A stretch of DNA of 64,000 nt from Diplosphaera chodatii. Its lineage: Eukaryota > Chlorophyta > Trebouxiophyceae > Prasiolales > Stichococcaceae. Position 1 is the stretch's first letter; each line of letters opens with the position of its first letter. The stretch is from NCBI GenBank assembly GCA_032358165.1, contig JAALGY010000020.1, positions 2,480,001 through 2,544,000 of the forward strand. Direction: 5' to 3'. Below the pieces are notes generated by a model. That model did not search any database, was not told the DNA's origin, and saw nothing but the letters and a program-made list of their open reading frames with translations. A program made the translations under genes and the position numbers. Below, piece after piece: positions 49,894 to 61,222 of the stretch.

Positions 49894-51875
49894 ATGGCGT
49901 CCCGGCAGCTGATGCTGGCCTTTGCGGCGGTGCTGGTGGCGGCGCTCATCGCCACCGCCGATGCGTCCCGTGATCTCCTGGGTGCGCCTATTGGTTGGGC
50001 GTGCGTGATCTCCCAACCACTGTGACTGCACCCGATAATCTGTAATGACACGTGGCACCAGCCCAAGTCCCGTTATCTGTGCAGCCAGCTCGCAACTTGA
50101 GAGCTACAACTTAGCTGTATGTTGTGCTATGCACAGTGCAAGCCATGGGTGATGAGGCTGATACCGTATCGTGCTACAGACATGACGGCTTTCGTGCAAG
50201 GCCTGTCCCATCATTGCAGTCAGTTGCAAATGGCACTGATTTGGTGATGACTGACATCAGTCATTGTCTGTGCAGGCCCTGCGCCTTATGTGCAGTGCGG
50301 AGGCAAGTCCGGGTGCAAGGGCACCCAGTGCCGCGATGGCCCGTGGCCCAACTTCAAGTGCGCCCACCCTGTTGCAGTTTCGGGGTCATTACATGGCCGG
50401 ACGATGGGTCATACATTCCACTTTGTCGGTACATCAGGCGCTCACACATAGGAGATCGTGCTGGCACGTCGCATGACTTCGAGACTGGCGCTCACCTGCC
50501 GCTGCTGCATGAGCCGCCACATGTTATCTGTGGCATCTGCCAGCTAAACAGCATCCTGCTGCCGTGGCGCAGGTGCGCCAAGGCCGGCTTCCGCTGTTAC
50601 CGCGTGAACCAGTATTACTGGCAGTGCGACTCCAAGCAGCCGCCCATGGACGGTGCGCCTGTTTGTGCTGTCCTGCGACTGCCTTCCCACCTGCGGGTGT
50701 GATGGCTTTTGTCCTCGGAATGGTGAAGGCGGTAGGTTGTACCGCGGGGCTGAGTGTGCATCAACAGGGAGATGACACATGCTTCCACCCGGACCCCGCT
50801 GCATTCCTGTCTACAACTTCTGGTCTGTGAGTTCAGTGCCGCTTTGGAGGCTGCCTCAGCAGTAGGCTCACTGCCGTATTCTTCCGCTGACATGCAGGCT
50901 CGCCGACCCCCACGCCATACGTCAAGTCAGACTTCAAGCAGTGCGGCGGCAGCGGCAACGGCTGCAAGGTACCGCTACGTCATGCTACCACTCTGCATCG
51001 ATGATGCATGCTGCTCTGCAAAGCCCGGAGCCCAGAATCAGGCAGTCAGTGCTCAACCAACAGCAGAACACGGTGCTGATGGTTGCCATGGCTCTGACAA
51101 CCTTTGATCCAGCACTTCTGCACTTGCAGGGCACTAAGTGCGCTGACAAGGTGTGGCCAGCGACCCAGGGCGGCACCTGCAAGACCGGCCTCAAGTGTTA
51201 CCGCATCTCCTGCGCCTACTTTCAGTGCGACACCCACCAGCCGCCCAAGGAGAACGGTGCGCACGTGTGAAGACCCACCCATCTGACGACAGCCTGCCGC
51301 TGCTGTGATGTGTTCTAATGCTTGTGTGCATTCTGAATGTGCCTTAGTCCCTGTCATGATGCCGCTCAAGCTGCAGCCAATAGAGCGGTTGCAGCAGCTT
51401 GATATCTCCTCTGCATGGGCTGCGCTGATGCCGCTGCAACTTGGCCCTGGTATGTTGGTGACTGATGCCCTGGTGCCTTCCTGCCCTGCAGTGAAGTGCG
51501 TCAAGCCCGGGGCGCCGACCAAGCCGCCCTGCAAGACTGTGCCGTCCGACTTCAAGCAGTGCGGCGGCAAGGGCGGCTCCTGCAAGGTGCGCGCCAGGCG
51601 CAGGGTTTAGGCCGGCCCCGCTTGGCCCCTGCTGCCCTGGCTTTTGTCATATGTATTGAACACTGAGCAGCCACAGGTATGGCAAGTGCACCATTGAAAG
51701 ATCTGAACACAGCGGTGTTATTGAGTGTCCATAGGTGATCTGTGTGTGCGATGTGCTGCAGGGGACCAAGTGCAAGGACGCACGCTGGCCGCTGACCCAG
51801 GGTGGCAACTGCGCCGCCTGCCTGAACTGCTATCGCAAGTCGGAGTGGTATTACGCCTGCGACACCCACGCTTGA
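49894..51875 (+). CDS. Secreted protein with three CBM1-like cellulose-binding modules (7 exons)
   Basis: Predicted extracellular protein of 218 residues. Exons: 49894-49981, 50276-50357, 50573-50652, 50898-50968, 51130-51256, 51492-51586 and 51762-51875. A signal peptide (LMLAFAAVLVAALIATADA) is followed by three modules, each starting QCGG and ending with an aromatic pair before a Cys (QYYWQC, CAYFQC, EWYYAC). The C-x5-C-x9-C spacing (TCKTGLKCYRISCAYFQC) matches the fungal-type CBM1 cellulose-binding fold. Module 1 has one extra residue in the first gap. All three modules carry an insertion with added cysteines (GTKCADKVWPATQGG), giving six-cysteine variants. Modules 2 and 3 share an intron position that module 1 lacks, so they look like the more recent duplicates. 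There is no catalytic domain, so it may bind the alga's own wall or external polysaccharide. Confidence 0.8.
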
Positions 51876-52632
51876 GCATGCGCAGCGCACTGTAAAGCCC
51901 GAGCCATCTGATGGTGGCGGCTGTGCAATGCGGCACCCAATCTTGAGGCCGTTCTGCGGTCTGCAGCACGTCATCAAGGCTCCAGAAAGACGTTAGGACC
52001 CTGAACACCTATGACAGGAGACATCGGTAGAGCGTAGATGCAGCCATCATGTTGTGAGCTTCTTGTGCGGTCGTCAGCGGCCACTTGCATGCTGCGTGAC
52101 ATCAACCTGACTGCCACCATTCCACAGCCGTGATGCTGTGTCCTTTACAGTGCACGTGACCTGTAACGCAGTTTTGATGAATCAACGCCACCCCTCCAAG
52201 CTCCTCCACCCCCTCCACCGCTGCAGTTCCTGATGCAGGTCCGCATGCAGGCATGGCAGTGCATGTAGCTTCCTATGCGTCAACTGCTGCCATGCCGAAC
52301 TGTGCCAAAGTACGTTGCCTCATGAGACCACCTTGGGCCATCGGCAAGTCTGCATCGTCTTTCGGATCATCACGAGCACAGCACTGTGCCTCGTTGTGCA
52401 ACATGGCACGCAAAGACCGCGCAGCTATTCCCCAAGCGTCCTTGTTGTAGCTGCACATCTGCCCATCATCGCCGCGCAGATGCCAGATCACTAGGGTAAA
52501 GCACCGCGCCACCGCCGCAGCCCGCCTCCAGGCACGCTACAGAGCCCTGCAGTACCGATGAAGCACCTGCTGCTGTAAAGCGCCAGGCAGCGGCTGCGGC
52601 CCTGTAGCGCTTTGGCCCGGTTGCGCGGCGCG
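51876..52632. other. Intergenic region upstream of the CYP59-like gene
   Basis: It carries the CBM1-like gene's 3' end and the CYP59-like promoter. A minus-strand frame here has no splice or family support. Confidence 0.35.
51891..51895 (+). promoter_or_regulatory. TGTAA polyadenylation signal of the CBM1-like gene
   Basis: TGTAA occurs 16 nt after the stop codon. A second TGTAA lies near 52160. Either could direct polyadenylation in a green alga. Confidence 0.45.
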
Positions 52633-55600
52633 ATGGCGGTGCTGCTGGAGACCAGCAAGGGGGACCTGGTGGTGGACCTGTTCACCGACGACTGCCCGCT
52701 GGCCAGCCGCAACTTCCTGAAGCTGTGCAAGTGCGTGGTGTCACGTCCACACGCAGCTGCTGCATGCGCAATGCAGTGCTCGAATCGCAGGGCGCACGCG
52801 ATTGCTGCGCAGCCGGTGAGGGGTGCCAACGCCGCTCTGAAAGTTTGGCTCCTGAGCTGCAGGATCAAGTACTACAACGACGTGCTGTTCCACAACGTGC
52901 AAAAGGGGTTCATCGCGCAGACGGGGGACCCGACCGGCACCGGCAAGGGCGGCACCTCCATCTACGGGTGCGCCCCTGCAGCAGGGCCAAAGCCTGAGCG
53001 ATGCAGCTTGCTTCAGCGGCGAACAGATCCTGCAGCCCTATGCTGCTGCCAGCTCGAGCACAGCGCCGGCACTGCAGGCTGTGTGCTGCTGACTACCCCA
53101 CGGCTCTGCATCTGGCGCAGCGAGGCAGCAGTGCTCTTCTGCTGCTGCAGGGTCATGTACGGGGAGCAGGCGCGGCTGTTTGAGGACGAAATTCGGCCGC
53201 ACCTGCGCCACAAGGCCCGCGGCATGGTGCGTGGCTGCATGTCTCCACCAGTGTAGACGCCCGCGCAGCCTTCTGCACTGCCGCCTGACATGGTCGCATA
53301 CACCAGCGCCCCTCCCTGGCAGTCGTCAAGGGTGGACACCCATCCTGTGGGGCCAGCCAGCTGGTCAGGCAGATGGTCATCTGTATGATCCGATGCATAT
53401 ATGTGGCAGGCGTCTTGTGACGGGGTTTGATTTTCGGTGCGGGGTGGGGCAGGTGGGCATGGCGGGCGGCGGCAAGGATGCCAATGCCTCCCAGTTCTAC
53501 ATCACCACGGGGACGGATCTCGACTCGCTGGACGAGAAGCACACCGTCTTTGGCGAGGTGGGCCGGGCTGCGGATGCTGGGCTGCCAGTGTGGTGCACCA
53601 CGGTTCTACCAAGGCGCCGATGCATGCTGTAGCATTGACACGGCCTGGTGCTGGTGTGAGGTCACACTGTCAGCATGGCTGCCTGTGTGCTGTGCGCATT
53701 CATTCGTGTTCGTTCGTACCCTTATGCCTGCAATGCGTGTGCTTGAGGCTGATGGTGGCATGCAGGGCCGTCTCTATCCCTGTTGGCATGCTGATGCCAC
53801 AGGACTGTATCCCACAGGTGTCAGAGGGGCTGGATGTGCTGGCGGCCATCGACGAGGCCTTCGTGGACGACAACGGCCGCCCGCTGCAGGTGCCGCTGGC
53901 CCTGTGGTGTAACAGAGCAAGTCAGCCAGGCGAAGCATTAGGATTCAGACTGCGCATGCTTGCTGCACTGGCTGGTGCAGAAGCGAGCTCGCAGCAGCCC
54001 TCCTGCACCCTGCTCTATAAGCAGACATCCTAGAACCCTGGGCAGCTGCGCCCGGCATTGCTGCGTCCACACAAGCTGCTCGCCCCTTCCAAGCCCTCAT
54101 GCATGTCGCCGCCGCAGAACATCCGCATCCGCCACACCATCGTGCTGGACGACCCCTTCGACGACCCGCCCCAGCTGGCGGAGCACATTCCAGACAAGTC
54201 GCCCGAGCCGACCATGGTCGAGGTGAGGCGCCGCCCGTCAGCAGCATGCTGCTGGGTATAACATGCAGAGGCTAGCCTCAAGGCCGCTGCGCCAGGCGCG
54301 TTCAGGGGCAACGATGCACATGACCGGTGTTCGAGGCTCGAAGGCGGCAACGTGCCTGAAACCTGTCTGGATTTGAGGCCGCCGCCAATGGCCTGCGGCT
54401 GCTGCAGCTTGCGGCTGCACACCAGCCGGGCATGCGGTTCAGGTGTGCCACACGAAACTGCAAAACCCTAATGTTAGCGAAGATGTCGGCTGATGGTTCG
54501 CCTGCGCCGCAGGGGGACACGCGGCTGGAGGATGACTGGGTGCCGGACGCGGACCAGCGCACCCTGGAGGAGATCGAGGAGTCCAGCCGCAAGAACGAGG
54601 CGCAGAACAGGTGATGGTGCGCCTGCTGCGGCTGCTGCTACAGGGCAAGCCAGCTGGTAGACCAGCTGGTCCGCCCAGCGCCGCCCGCCGCTGGCTCGAG
54701 CAGCCGCAAGGGGGCGCCTGCAGCTGAGTTTGCCGGGCGCAGGGCAGCTGCCGGAGCGTGTGGCCGCTGCCGCCGGGGCACAACAGAAGACCCAGCCACA
54801 TGTGCGAGCTGACAGCAGTGAGCCCGGCCTGATGCCTGCCCCCTCTTGCCGCAGGGCGGTGGTGCTGGAGATGATCGGCGACCTGCCCGAGGCGGACAGC
54901 AAGCCGCCGACCAACATGCTGTTCGTGTGCAAGCTCAACCCGGTGCGGTCGCCGCTGCGCGCCTGCCGTGCTGTTTGCTGTAGAGATACAGCCGACCCGG
55001 CAACGTGCCAGCTGTGGTTTTGGGATTCCTGCGGACGAAAGGGGCTGAAGAGCCATTGGTGTTGTCGAGCCAGGGGGTGTTATGCTGCTGTAGTTGTGCA
55101 CTTGGCCATTGCCGTCATAGTATCAGCTGGCCAACTAGCAGGGCTCTGTGCATGTTTCCGCAGGTGACGACAGAGGAGGATCTGGAGATCATCTTCTCGC
55201 GCTTCGGCAACATCACCTCCTGCGACATCATCCGCGACTACAAGACAGGTGCAGCAGCGCACACCCGTGCCAGGGCGGCCCAAAGTGTGTGGGTCTGTCC
55301 TCTTTTGCAGTGGTCGGACTTGTCACTGAGGGTACAGCCCTGCTGTAACGTCAGCATGCGCAGAGCACCCTTTGTTCGCGGTGCAGGGGACAGCCTGTGC
55401 TACGCGTTCATCGGCTTCGACACCGACAAGGCGTCGGAGGACGCCTACTTCAAGATGAACAATGTGCTCATCGACGACCGCCGCATCAAGGCACGCTGCT
55501 GCTGCTGCACTCTGTCAACACGCAAGAGTCCATGAACTGTGCAGGCTGATACACGTTGCTGTTGCTTCTGCGATGGTGTAGGTGCGACCCGCTGCACATA

Positions 55601-57063
55601 CCCTGCTGCTCACACACAGTCTGGACAGCTTGCTTGCCGAAACCCAGCACGGCTGACGAGTTCTGCTAGCCTGGCTCTCTACAGGTGGACTTCAGCCAGA
55701 GCGTGCACCACCTGTGGCGGCAGTTCAAGGCGTTTGGCAACAAGGCGGACGCCGCCGCGGGCGACTCCGCCAATGGCGGCGCCCCAGGCGGAGGTCGCGG
55801 CGGCGCATGCTTTGGTACGGATGAGTATCCTTGTGAAGGGTGCCACGCCAAGCAGCACAGCGGCCACTATGCACTGCAGCGAGTGCCAGCTGCAGGGCCT
55901 GCGGCTGCTCTCGCAGCCCTACTGACATGTTAGGCAGCAGCTCCGGCTATGTTTTCCAGAGGCCTGCTATCACTTGGCTGTCAAGCGCTACAGCTCCTGA
56001 AGTGCTGTGCGGTGCTTCGACTTTATACTATTTGATGGCCGTGTGGTAAAGGTCAACCAGCAACCTCTGCGCTGTCGCAGAGTGCGGGCAGATGGGACAC
56101 ATGGCGAGGGACTGCCCCAACAAGGGCGCCAAGGGGCAGAAGGACGGCGCCGCTGGGGGCGGCGACGCCAACGGCAGCGTGCTCGCCCTCAAGGTGCTGC
56201 ATTCTATACTGTCACTTACTTTGCCATTGCCTCTCATGCCAGCGACACACCGATGAGACGGTATCATCTGCTGAGAAGGGGCAGCTGGCATGGTTGAATT
56301 CCTATGGCCGTTTGCAGAGCAAAGAACATTGGCAACTCGAATCGCTGCTAAACGCTGGCTCCATAACCTCACAAACTCATGTGCACAGGCGGACCACCGG
56401 CGGCCGGCGCAGCACGGCGGCGGCGCCCGCGCCTACAGCCTGCTGCTGGACGACGGCCACCCTGCAGCACACGAGCCCGCTTCGCCGCCCCATCGCGGCC
56501 GGCACCGGGACGAGCGGCGGCCAGAAGATCGGCGGGCGGATCAGCGGCGCTCAGATGAACGGCGGCGGCACGAGCAGCCGCGGCCAGCCGGCAGGCACGC
56601 GGACGGCAGAGCACGAGATGAGCGGCACCGCGGCAGCCACGGCGGGCGCGGGGAGGAGAGGCTTAGGGATCAACGGCATGCGGACGGCCATGGTGGCCGG
56701 CGGGAAGCTGCTGACCCCAGGGACGGCCGGCACAGGCACGGTGCAGCCAATGGCCATGCAGATGAGCGGGACAGGCATGCAGGCGACCGCTCAGATCGGG
56801 AGCGCGGTAGCGGCCCTGGGCGCCGGCGTGATGATGGGGGCAGGGGCGCTGATGAGGCGGAGCAGGCGGCGGGTGCAGTGGCGGCTTCTCCGCCCAGGCA
56901 AATGGAAGCTGTGGCAGAGCAGGGCGGCAGCCATCAAAGGCGGCGGCGCCACGACAGCGACGAAGAGGACGGCGGCGGCGGCGGCAGCAAGAAGCACAAG
57001 AAGCACAAGCGGCACAAGAGCAACCGCCACAAAAGTGAGCAGAAGGAGGACGGTGGGGATTGA
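52633..57063 (+). CDS. CYP59: CYP59/PPIL4-type cyclophilin with RRM and zinc knuckle (13 exons)
   Basis: Predicted nuclear protein of 617 residues linking RNA binding to prolyl isomerisation. Arabidopsis CYP59 contacts the RNA polymerase II C-terminal domain and pre-mRNA. Exons: 52633-52730, 52863-52967, 53151-53226, 53453-53557, 53818-53889, 54118-54222, 54513-54610, 54855-54942, 55164-55248, 55387-55490, 55685-55814, 56081-56193 and 56389-57063. The N-terminal cyclophilin domain reads [19 protein letters not shown] and [19 protein letters not shown]. The catalytic Arg of classical cyclophilins (FHR) is Asn here, as in human PPIL4, so isomerase activity may be weak. The linker has [20 protein letters not shown]. 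The RRM has LFVCKLNPV and [15 protein letters not shown] knuckle, [14 protein letters not shown], is completed only after splicing 55814 to 56081. The tail is rich in Arg, Asp, Glu, His and Lys. The intron after 55490 has a GC donor. Confidence 0.95.
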
Positions 57064-57256
57064 CGGCGCTAGTGGATCCTTTGGCGGCAGACGTGTGCGT
57101 TTGCCTCATGCTTGGTTGTGTGTGGGGCTGCTACGGCTGACTGTGGGCTGGTGTGGCATTGCTGCTCCGCCCTCTGCCGGGAGCAGGTCAGGGACATGAT
57201 GTACCACTGTCGGCCGTCGAGTTGAGTGTCACAGGCAGGTACGGACCATGCGCGCA

Positions 57257-57261
57257 TGTAA
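57257..57261 (+). promoter_or_regulatory. TGTAA polyadenylation signal of the CYP59-like gene
   Basis: TGTAA lies about 194 nt after the stop codon, inside GCATGTAAAAAG. It is the first such motif I found downstream of the gene. Confidence 0.45.
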
Positions 57262-57650
57262 AAAGTAGCAACACATCGGTACGACACATTGCTGGCTACC
57301 GTATGTCCGATGTTAAAGAGTCCCTTGAACCAAGAAGCGATACCGGTAACGGTAGGAGCACCGACTGAAGAAGTGCTGCCGAGATAGTAAATAGTTATTG
57401 TGAGCCAGACCAGCTATGCATAGCAACCAATATCGCCCCGACGCAGAACCACGTTGGATCCAAGAGAGGAAAGTCGTGTTAAGGCTGCCACCAACTTCCC
57501 ACGACACCCACCACACCCACGAAATGACCAACCTCCCTCTCCGTACCCCGTTGCCTCTTGCTGATCATGCTGTGTCACTAGTGACCTGTCGCTGCCAACA
57601 GAACCGCGACACTGCTGACATGATTCGGCAGCAATTGCTGCTCTGACGGA

Positions 57651-57701
57651 GCAGCATATGGCTGACCATATGCTGCATCCGGCTGACCATATGCTGCATC
57701 C
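57651..57701. repeat. Tandem 21-bp repeat and overlapping 11-bp inverted repeat
   Basis: The unit GGCTGACCATATGCTGCATCC occurs twice in tandem (57660-57680 and 57681-57701). GCAGCATATGG (57651-57661) is the perfect inverse of CCATATGCTGC (57666-57676) around a CTGA loop. It lies between two convergent genes, so it may shape 3' ends. Confidence 0.8.
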
Positions 57702-58006
57702 GGCTGTTCTTGCTGTTCTTACTGCCAGAAGCCAATGTTGACATTCTTGGCATGCATCTTGTCGTCATTGGTCATGTGAGGAACACCACGGTCCAGCTGG
57801 TTGGACCTTCTTGAAGCGTCGCCATGACGCCGCTGCTGCTGCTGCTGCCTGCAAATGCTGCCGAAGGTCTGTAGACTATGCTGCCTGTCTAGCTGACGCC
57901 AGAACAGTTCAAGCTGGAGCTAGACGGATAAGCTGCTGCTGTCATGGGTGTGTCTGTGCCGCTAGTGGCAGTATGTCAAGCCCCTGATATCAGTACTGGG
58001 GGGGTT

Positions 58007-61000
58007 TCAGGCCGTCAGCGTCCGCCGCTGCAGCCAGCGGCATCGCGCGGAGCGCTCCAGGAGGTAGATGATGGCTGCTGGAAGCAGTGTGCCCAGCACC
58101 AGCGAAGCGCCCAGCAGCTGCAGCACGCACCTCGCCTGCAACAAAAGATGGCTGCATCACATTCACTGCCTTCAACGATTGGGAGGGTCTTCATGCGCGA
58201 TGCCACATGCATGGGACACCCCCAGCTCCCTGATGAGAGACTATGTAACACTGTGGAAATACATGTACGGCGCTCAAAGGGGGTTTCGGCAAGGGCAGAA
58301 CACCGACCCACTATGCTTCGGGCTCCCGGTGCATGTACCGCCACCCATTGCACAGACTCCTCAAATCTTCACGCACCTGGGGTGGGCCGCTGCTGCCTGT
58401 GACGCAGGCCCGAAGCGGCGCCCGAGCAATGACCAGCGCCGACGCCGCCGAGCCCAGCATCAGCATCGACTGCAGCCGCACCTGCTGCCAGGTGACACGG
58501 CCGCGCTTGAGTTGTCGGCCGCAAAATGGCCCGCTCGGGCAAAGCTTGCCGAGATGCAGATGTGCTTCATGCATCCCTCGGGACTGTAGTTTTCACAGTG
58601 ACCAGGCAAGCTGCCTCCCTCTGTGGCATTGGAGGCATTGCAGACAGGCTGCTTGGGCAGACGCAGTGTGGAAGGACGCACAGGGGGACTTCACAGCCAG
58701 CAAGCTCACCGGGAGCAGCAGGGACAGCACGAGCAGGGCGTCCGCGCACGCGAGGTGCATCAGCAGCGCCAGGTCCCGGAAGCTGGACGGAGGGGAAGCC
58801 ACGACCGCTGCCGCCGCCGCAGGCGTCCCACCCTGGGGCGCGAGCGCCCCGGCAAAATGCAGCAGCCACGCCAGCCTGGCCGCTGCCACCAGCCACTCCC
58901 GTCGCCGCAGATAGCTGCAGGGAACAATGACGGGGTGATGTTTGCAACCAGGGTTCAAGCGTGCTTGCGATGTTCCACCATGGTGAGCCTGCCGATGTGC
59001 TGGCCTCAAACCACGTTATTTGGCTTGAACCTGCTTCAGCGGCCTTTGTCACCAGGGACTCGGGAGTGGCAACTGCAAGACTACCTGGGAGCGACGCTGC
59101 AACTGGCATCATCAGTTCACTGCACTTTGTCAGCTCTCGCACCTGGCAGGGTCGAAGATGCGCAGCAGCGCCATCGCCGCCGTCGCAACAACCGGCAGCA
59201 GCAGCGGCCCCAGGCGCGCCCCCGCAAACAGCTGCGGCGCCGCCAGCCGCAACATGAGGTACAGCACCGCCAGCAGCAGCGCTGGTGTGTCCACCTAGGG
59301 TAGGGAGAACAGCAGCGAGTTTCTTCAGGGCTGGTGTGCAACGCATGAAAAACGTCACCCTGACGCTGTCCACTAGCATATTCTCTGCTGCTCGAGCCGT
59401 TGACTCCCTGCTGACACCGTCCTGTGAAGCTGCCTGCGGGATGCAATTGCTGGGGCAGCGATGGAGTTGTGCAGAAGTGCAACGCACCCATTTCGTGAGG
59501 AACGCTGCGTGTTCGCGGGCAAACTCCGCCTCCAGCTGCGGCGAGGCGAAGCGCAGCGTTGCAGCCGACATGGCACCCGTCTCATACATCTGCTGCTCTG
59601 CGGCTGTGGCTGTGGCCGTGGCTTTGGACCAGGGCATCAACGGCTTCCCACTTGGCGACGAAAGCAGCTCTGCATTGACATCTTTGACTTGTGGAGAGGT
59701 CTGTGGCTCTGCAGCCTCGGCGACAGCTGCCTCTGCCGCCACGGCCGTTGCCGGCTGCTCCGCATGCTGTTCAGGCTCCTGCTGCGTCTGCTGCCGCTGC
59801 TGGACTGCCTCCTGCTGCTGCTGCTGCTGCCGCTGCGCCTGCTGCCGAGTTCTGCTCCTGTTCACAGGCGATGAGGGCTCTTGCCCAGCTGCCGAAGCCG
59901 CAGCCGCTCCACCCACTGCCCCCGCCAGCGGCTGCAGCAGCGGAGGCGGCGTCGGCGACAGCCGTGCCATGTAGGGCGCCACCGCCGCCTCGGTGCCCCG
60001 CTCGGTGTCTGACCCATCCAGGTCCTCGCTGCTGACGGCGGGCGATGCCTGCTCCGCCGCAGCAGCCGCTGTTGCGGCTTCCGCCGCCGCCGCAGCTTGT
60101 GCTGACCCCTCCGCGGCGGGCTCGGGGTGGAAGGGGATGGCGACGGTGCCAGCGGCGGCAGCTCCAGCGGCGGCGGAAGCAGCTGCCTGCTGACGCAGGC
60201 CGGCCACATCCAGGTCCAGCGTGCGTGAGAGCGCCATCGCAATGTACGCTGCCCTGGCTACGAGCCTGCAGACCACTCTGCACTATCATCAACATGCAGG
60301 AAGTACAGGGTGCTTCGCCAAGGCACCTGCCCACTCGCAAAGGGGATGGTGCACTGAGCCTGGATACTCTGGCGCTTTGCTGAGCACTACACAAGCAGAT
60401 GTGCAGCCGGCAGTGGCCACTCACGTGCGCCTGGCTGCCTCCGCAGGCCCCAGCCCAATGGCAAACACGCCAGCCGCCCGGAAGGGCTGTGGCGCTGTCG
60501 CGAGTGCTGCGCCGCCGCTGCTGGCCCCTGCTGCGGCCCCTGCTGCTCCCTGCTGCTGCGGCTGCAGCCCCGGCACCGGCAGCAGCAGCAGCGAGGCGGC
60601 GGCATGCTGCTGCTGGTGCTGCAACACGTCAGCAAGCTGCTCATCACCCCTGCGTCGCAGCGGTAATGCCCAGTTGGCCTTCGTGCTCGCATAGCTGACA
60701 GCTCACACATCGGCCATACCCTCAGCTGCGCACAGCTGCATGACTTGGACAACTTGCACGGCAATCCCATCTCATTACTGAGTGTCATACCAGCACATCT
60801 TGCAGCAGCGGCCAGGGCTATCAGATATCAGCGCACCCTGCAGCAGGCGCAAAGGCATGGACCACGCCAGTGGTCTCCATGCAGCGGCCCGCAGCGCTGG
60901 CGGCCATGGGAAGCAGCGCCAGGCCGGAGGCGCCGGCAGCTGGCGCCTCTGCTGCTGCTGCTGTTGCTGCTGCCGTTTCGTGCACAGCGCCGCTGAAGGC

Positions 61001-61222
61001 CAGCATCGCGCCGTCCTGCCCATCCAGCGGCACCGCCACGCTGACGGACACCGCTCCCGAAAAGGCGTGAGCAAGGTCGGCGGCCAGCTGCGGCGGCAGG
61101 TCCCCAGCGGCGAAGGCGCTGGACAGCCGGCTGGCAAGGCCCGCCAGCAGGGCGGCGACGGCCCCGGGGCGCGAGTGCGGCGCCCCGCCATTGGCGTGGC
61201 CCGCGGCACCAACCGCCTGCAT
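58007..61222 (-). CDS. Membrane protein with GAF-like N-terminus, Gln-rich linker and six C-terminal helices (7 exons)
   Basis: Family not recognised. Exons: 61222-60837 (start uncertain; more sequence upstream may be coding), 60649-60425, 60265-59488, 59294-59143, 58914-58710, 58481-58377 and 58135-58007, about 659 residues. Residues 1-230 have a pattern resembling a GAF sensor fold: a helix (ALLAGLASRLSSAF), strands (SVSVAVPLDGQDGAMLAF, VFAIGLGP) and a closing helix (ARAAYIAMALSRTLDLDVAG). A long Ala/Gln/Pro-rich linker follows. Six hydrophobic segments make up the C-terminus, for example PALLLAVLYLMLRLAA, LGPLLLPVVATAAMALL, WLVAAARLAWLLHFAGALA, LALLMHLACADALLVLSLLL, SMLMLGSAASALVIA and LLGASLVLGTLLPAAIIYLL. 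A sensor-like N-terminus joined to a membrane domain suggests a signalling receptor or regulated channel, but no kinase, cyclase or response-regulator motif was seen. Confidence 0.65.

Larger units (their letters stand above)
57064..58006. other. Convergent 3' intergenic region with small repeats
   Basis: It separates the stop codons of the CYP59-like gene (plus) and the GAF-like membrane protein gene (minus). It is less GC-rich than the genes around it and holds the CATATG repeat cluster at 57651-57701. No coding exon was found. Confidence 0.45.

Noticed and set aside
49504..50058. 184-codon open frame on the minus strand
   Set aside because: It overlaps antisense the signal-peptide exon of the CBM1-like gene and carries no recognisable domain.
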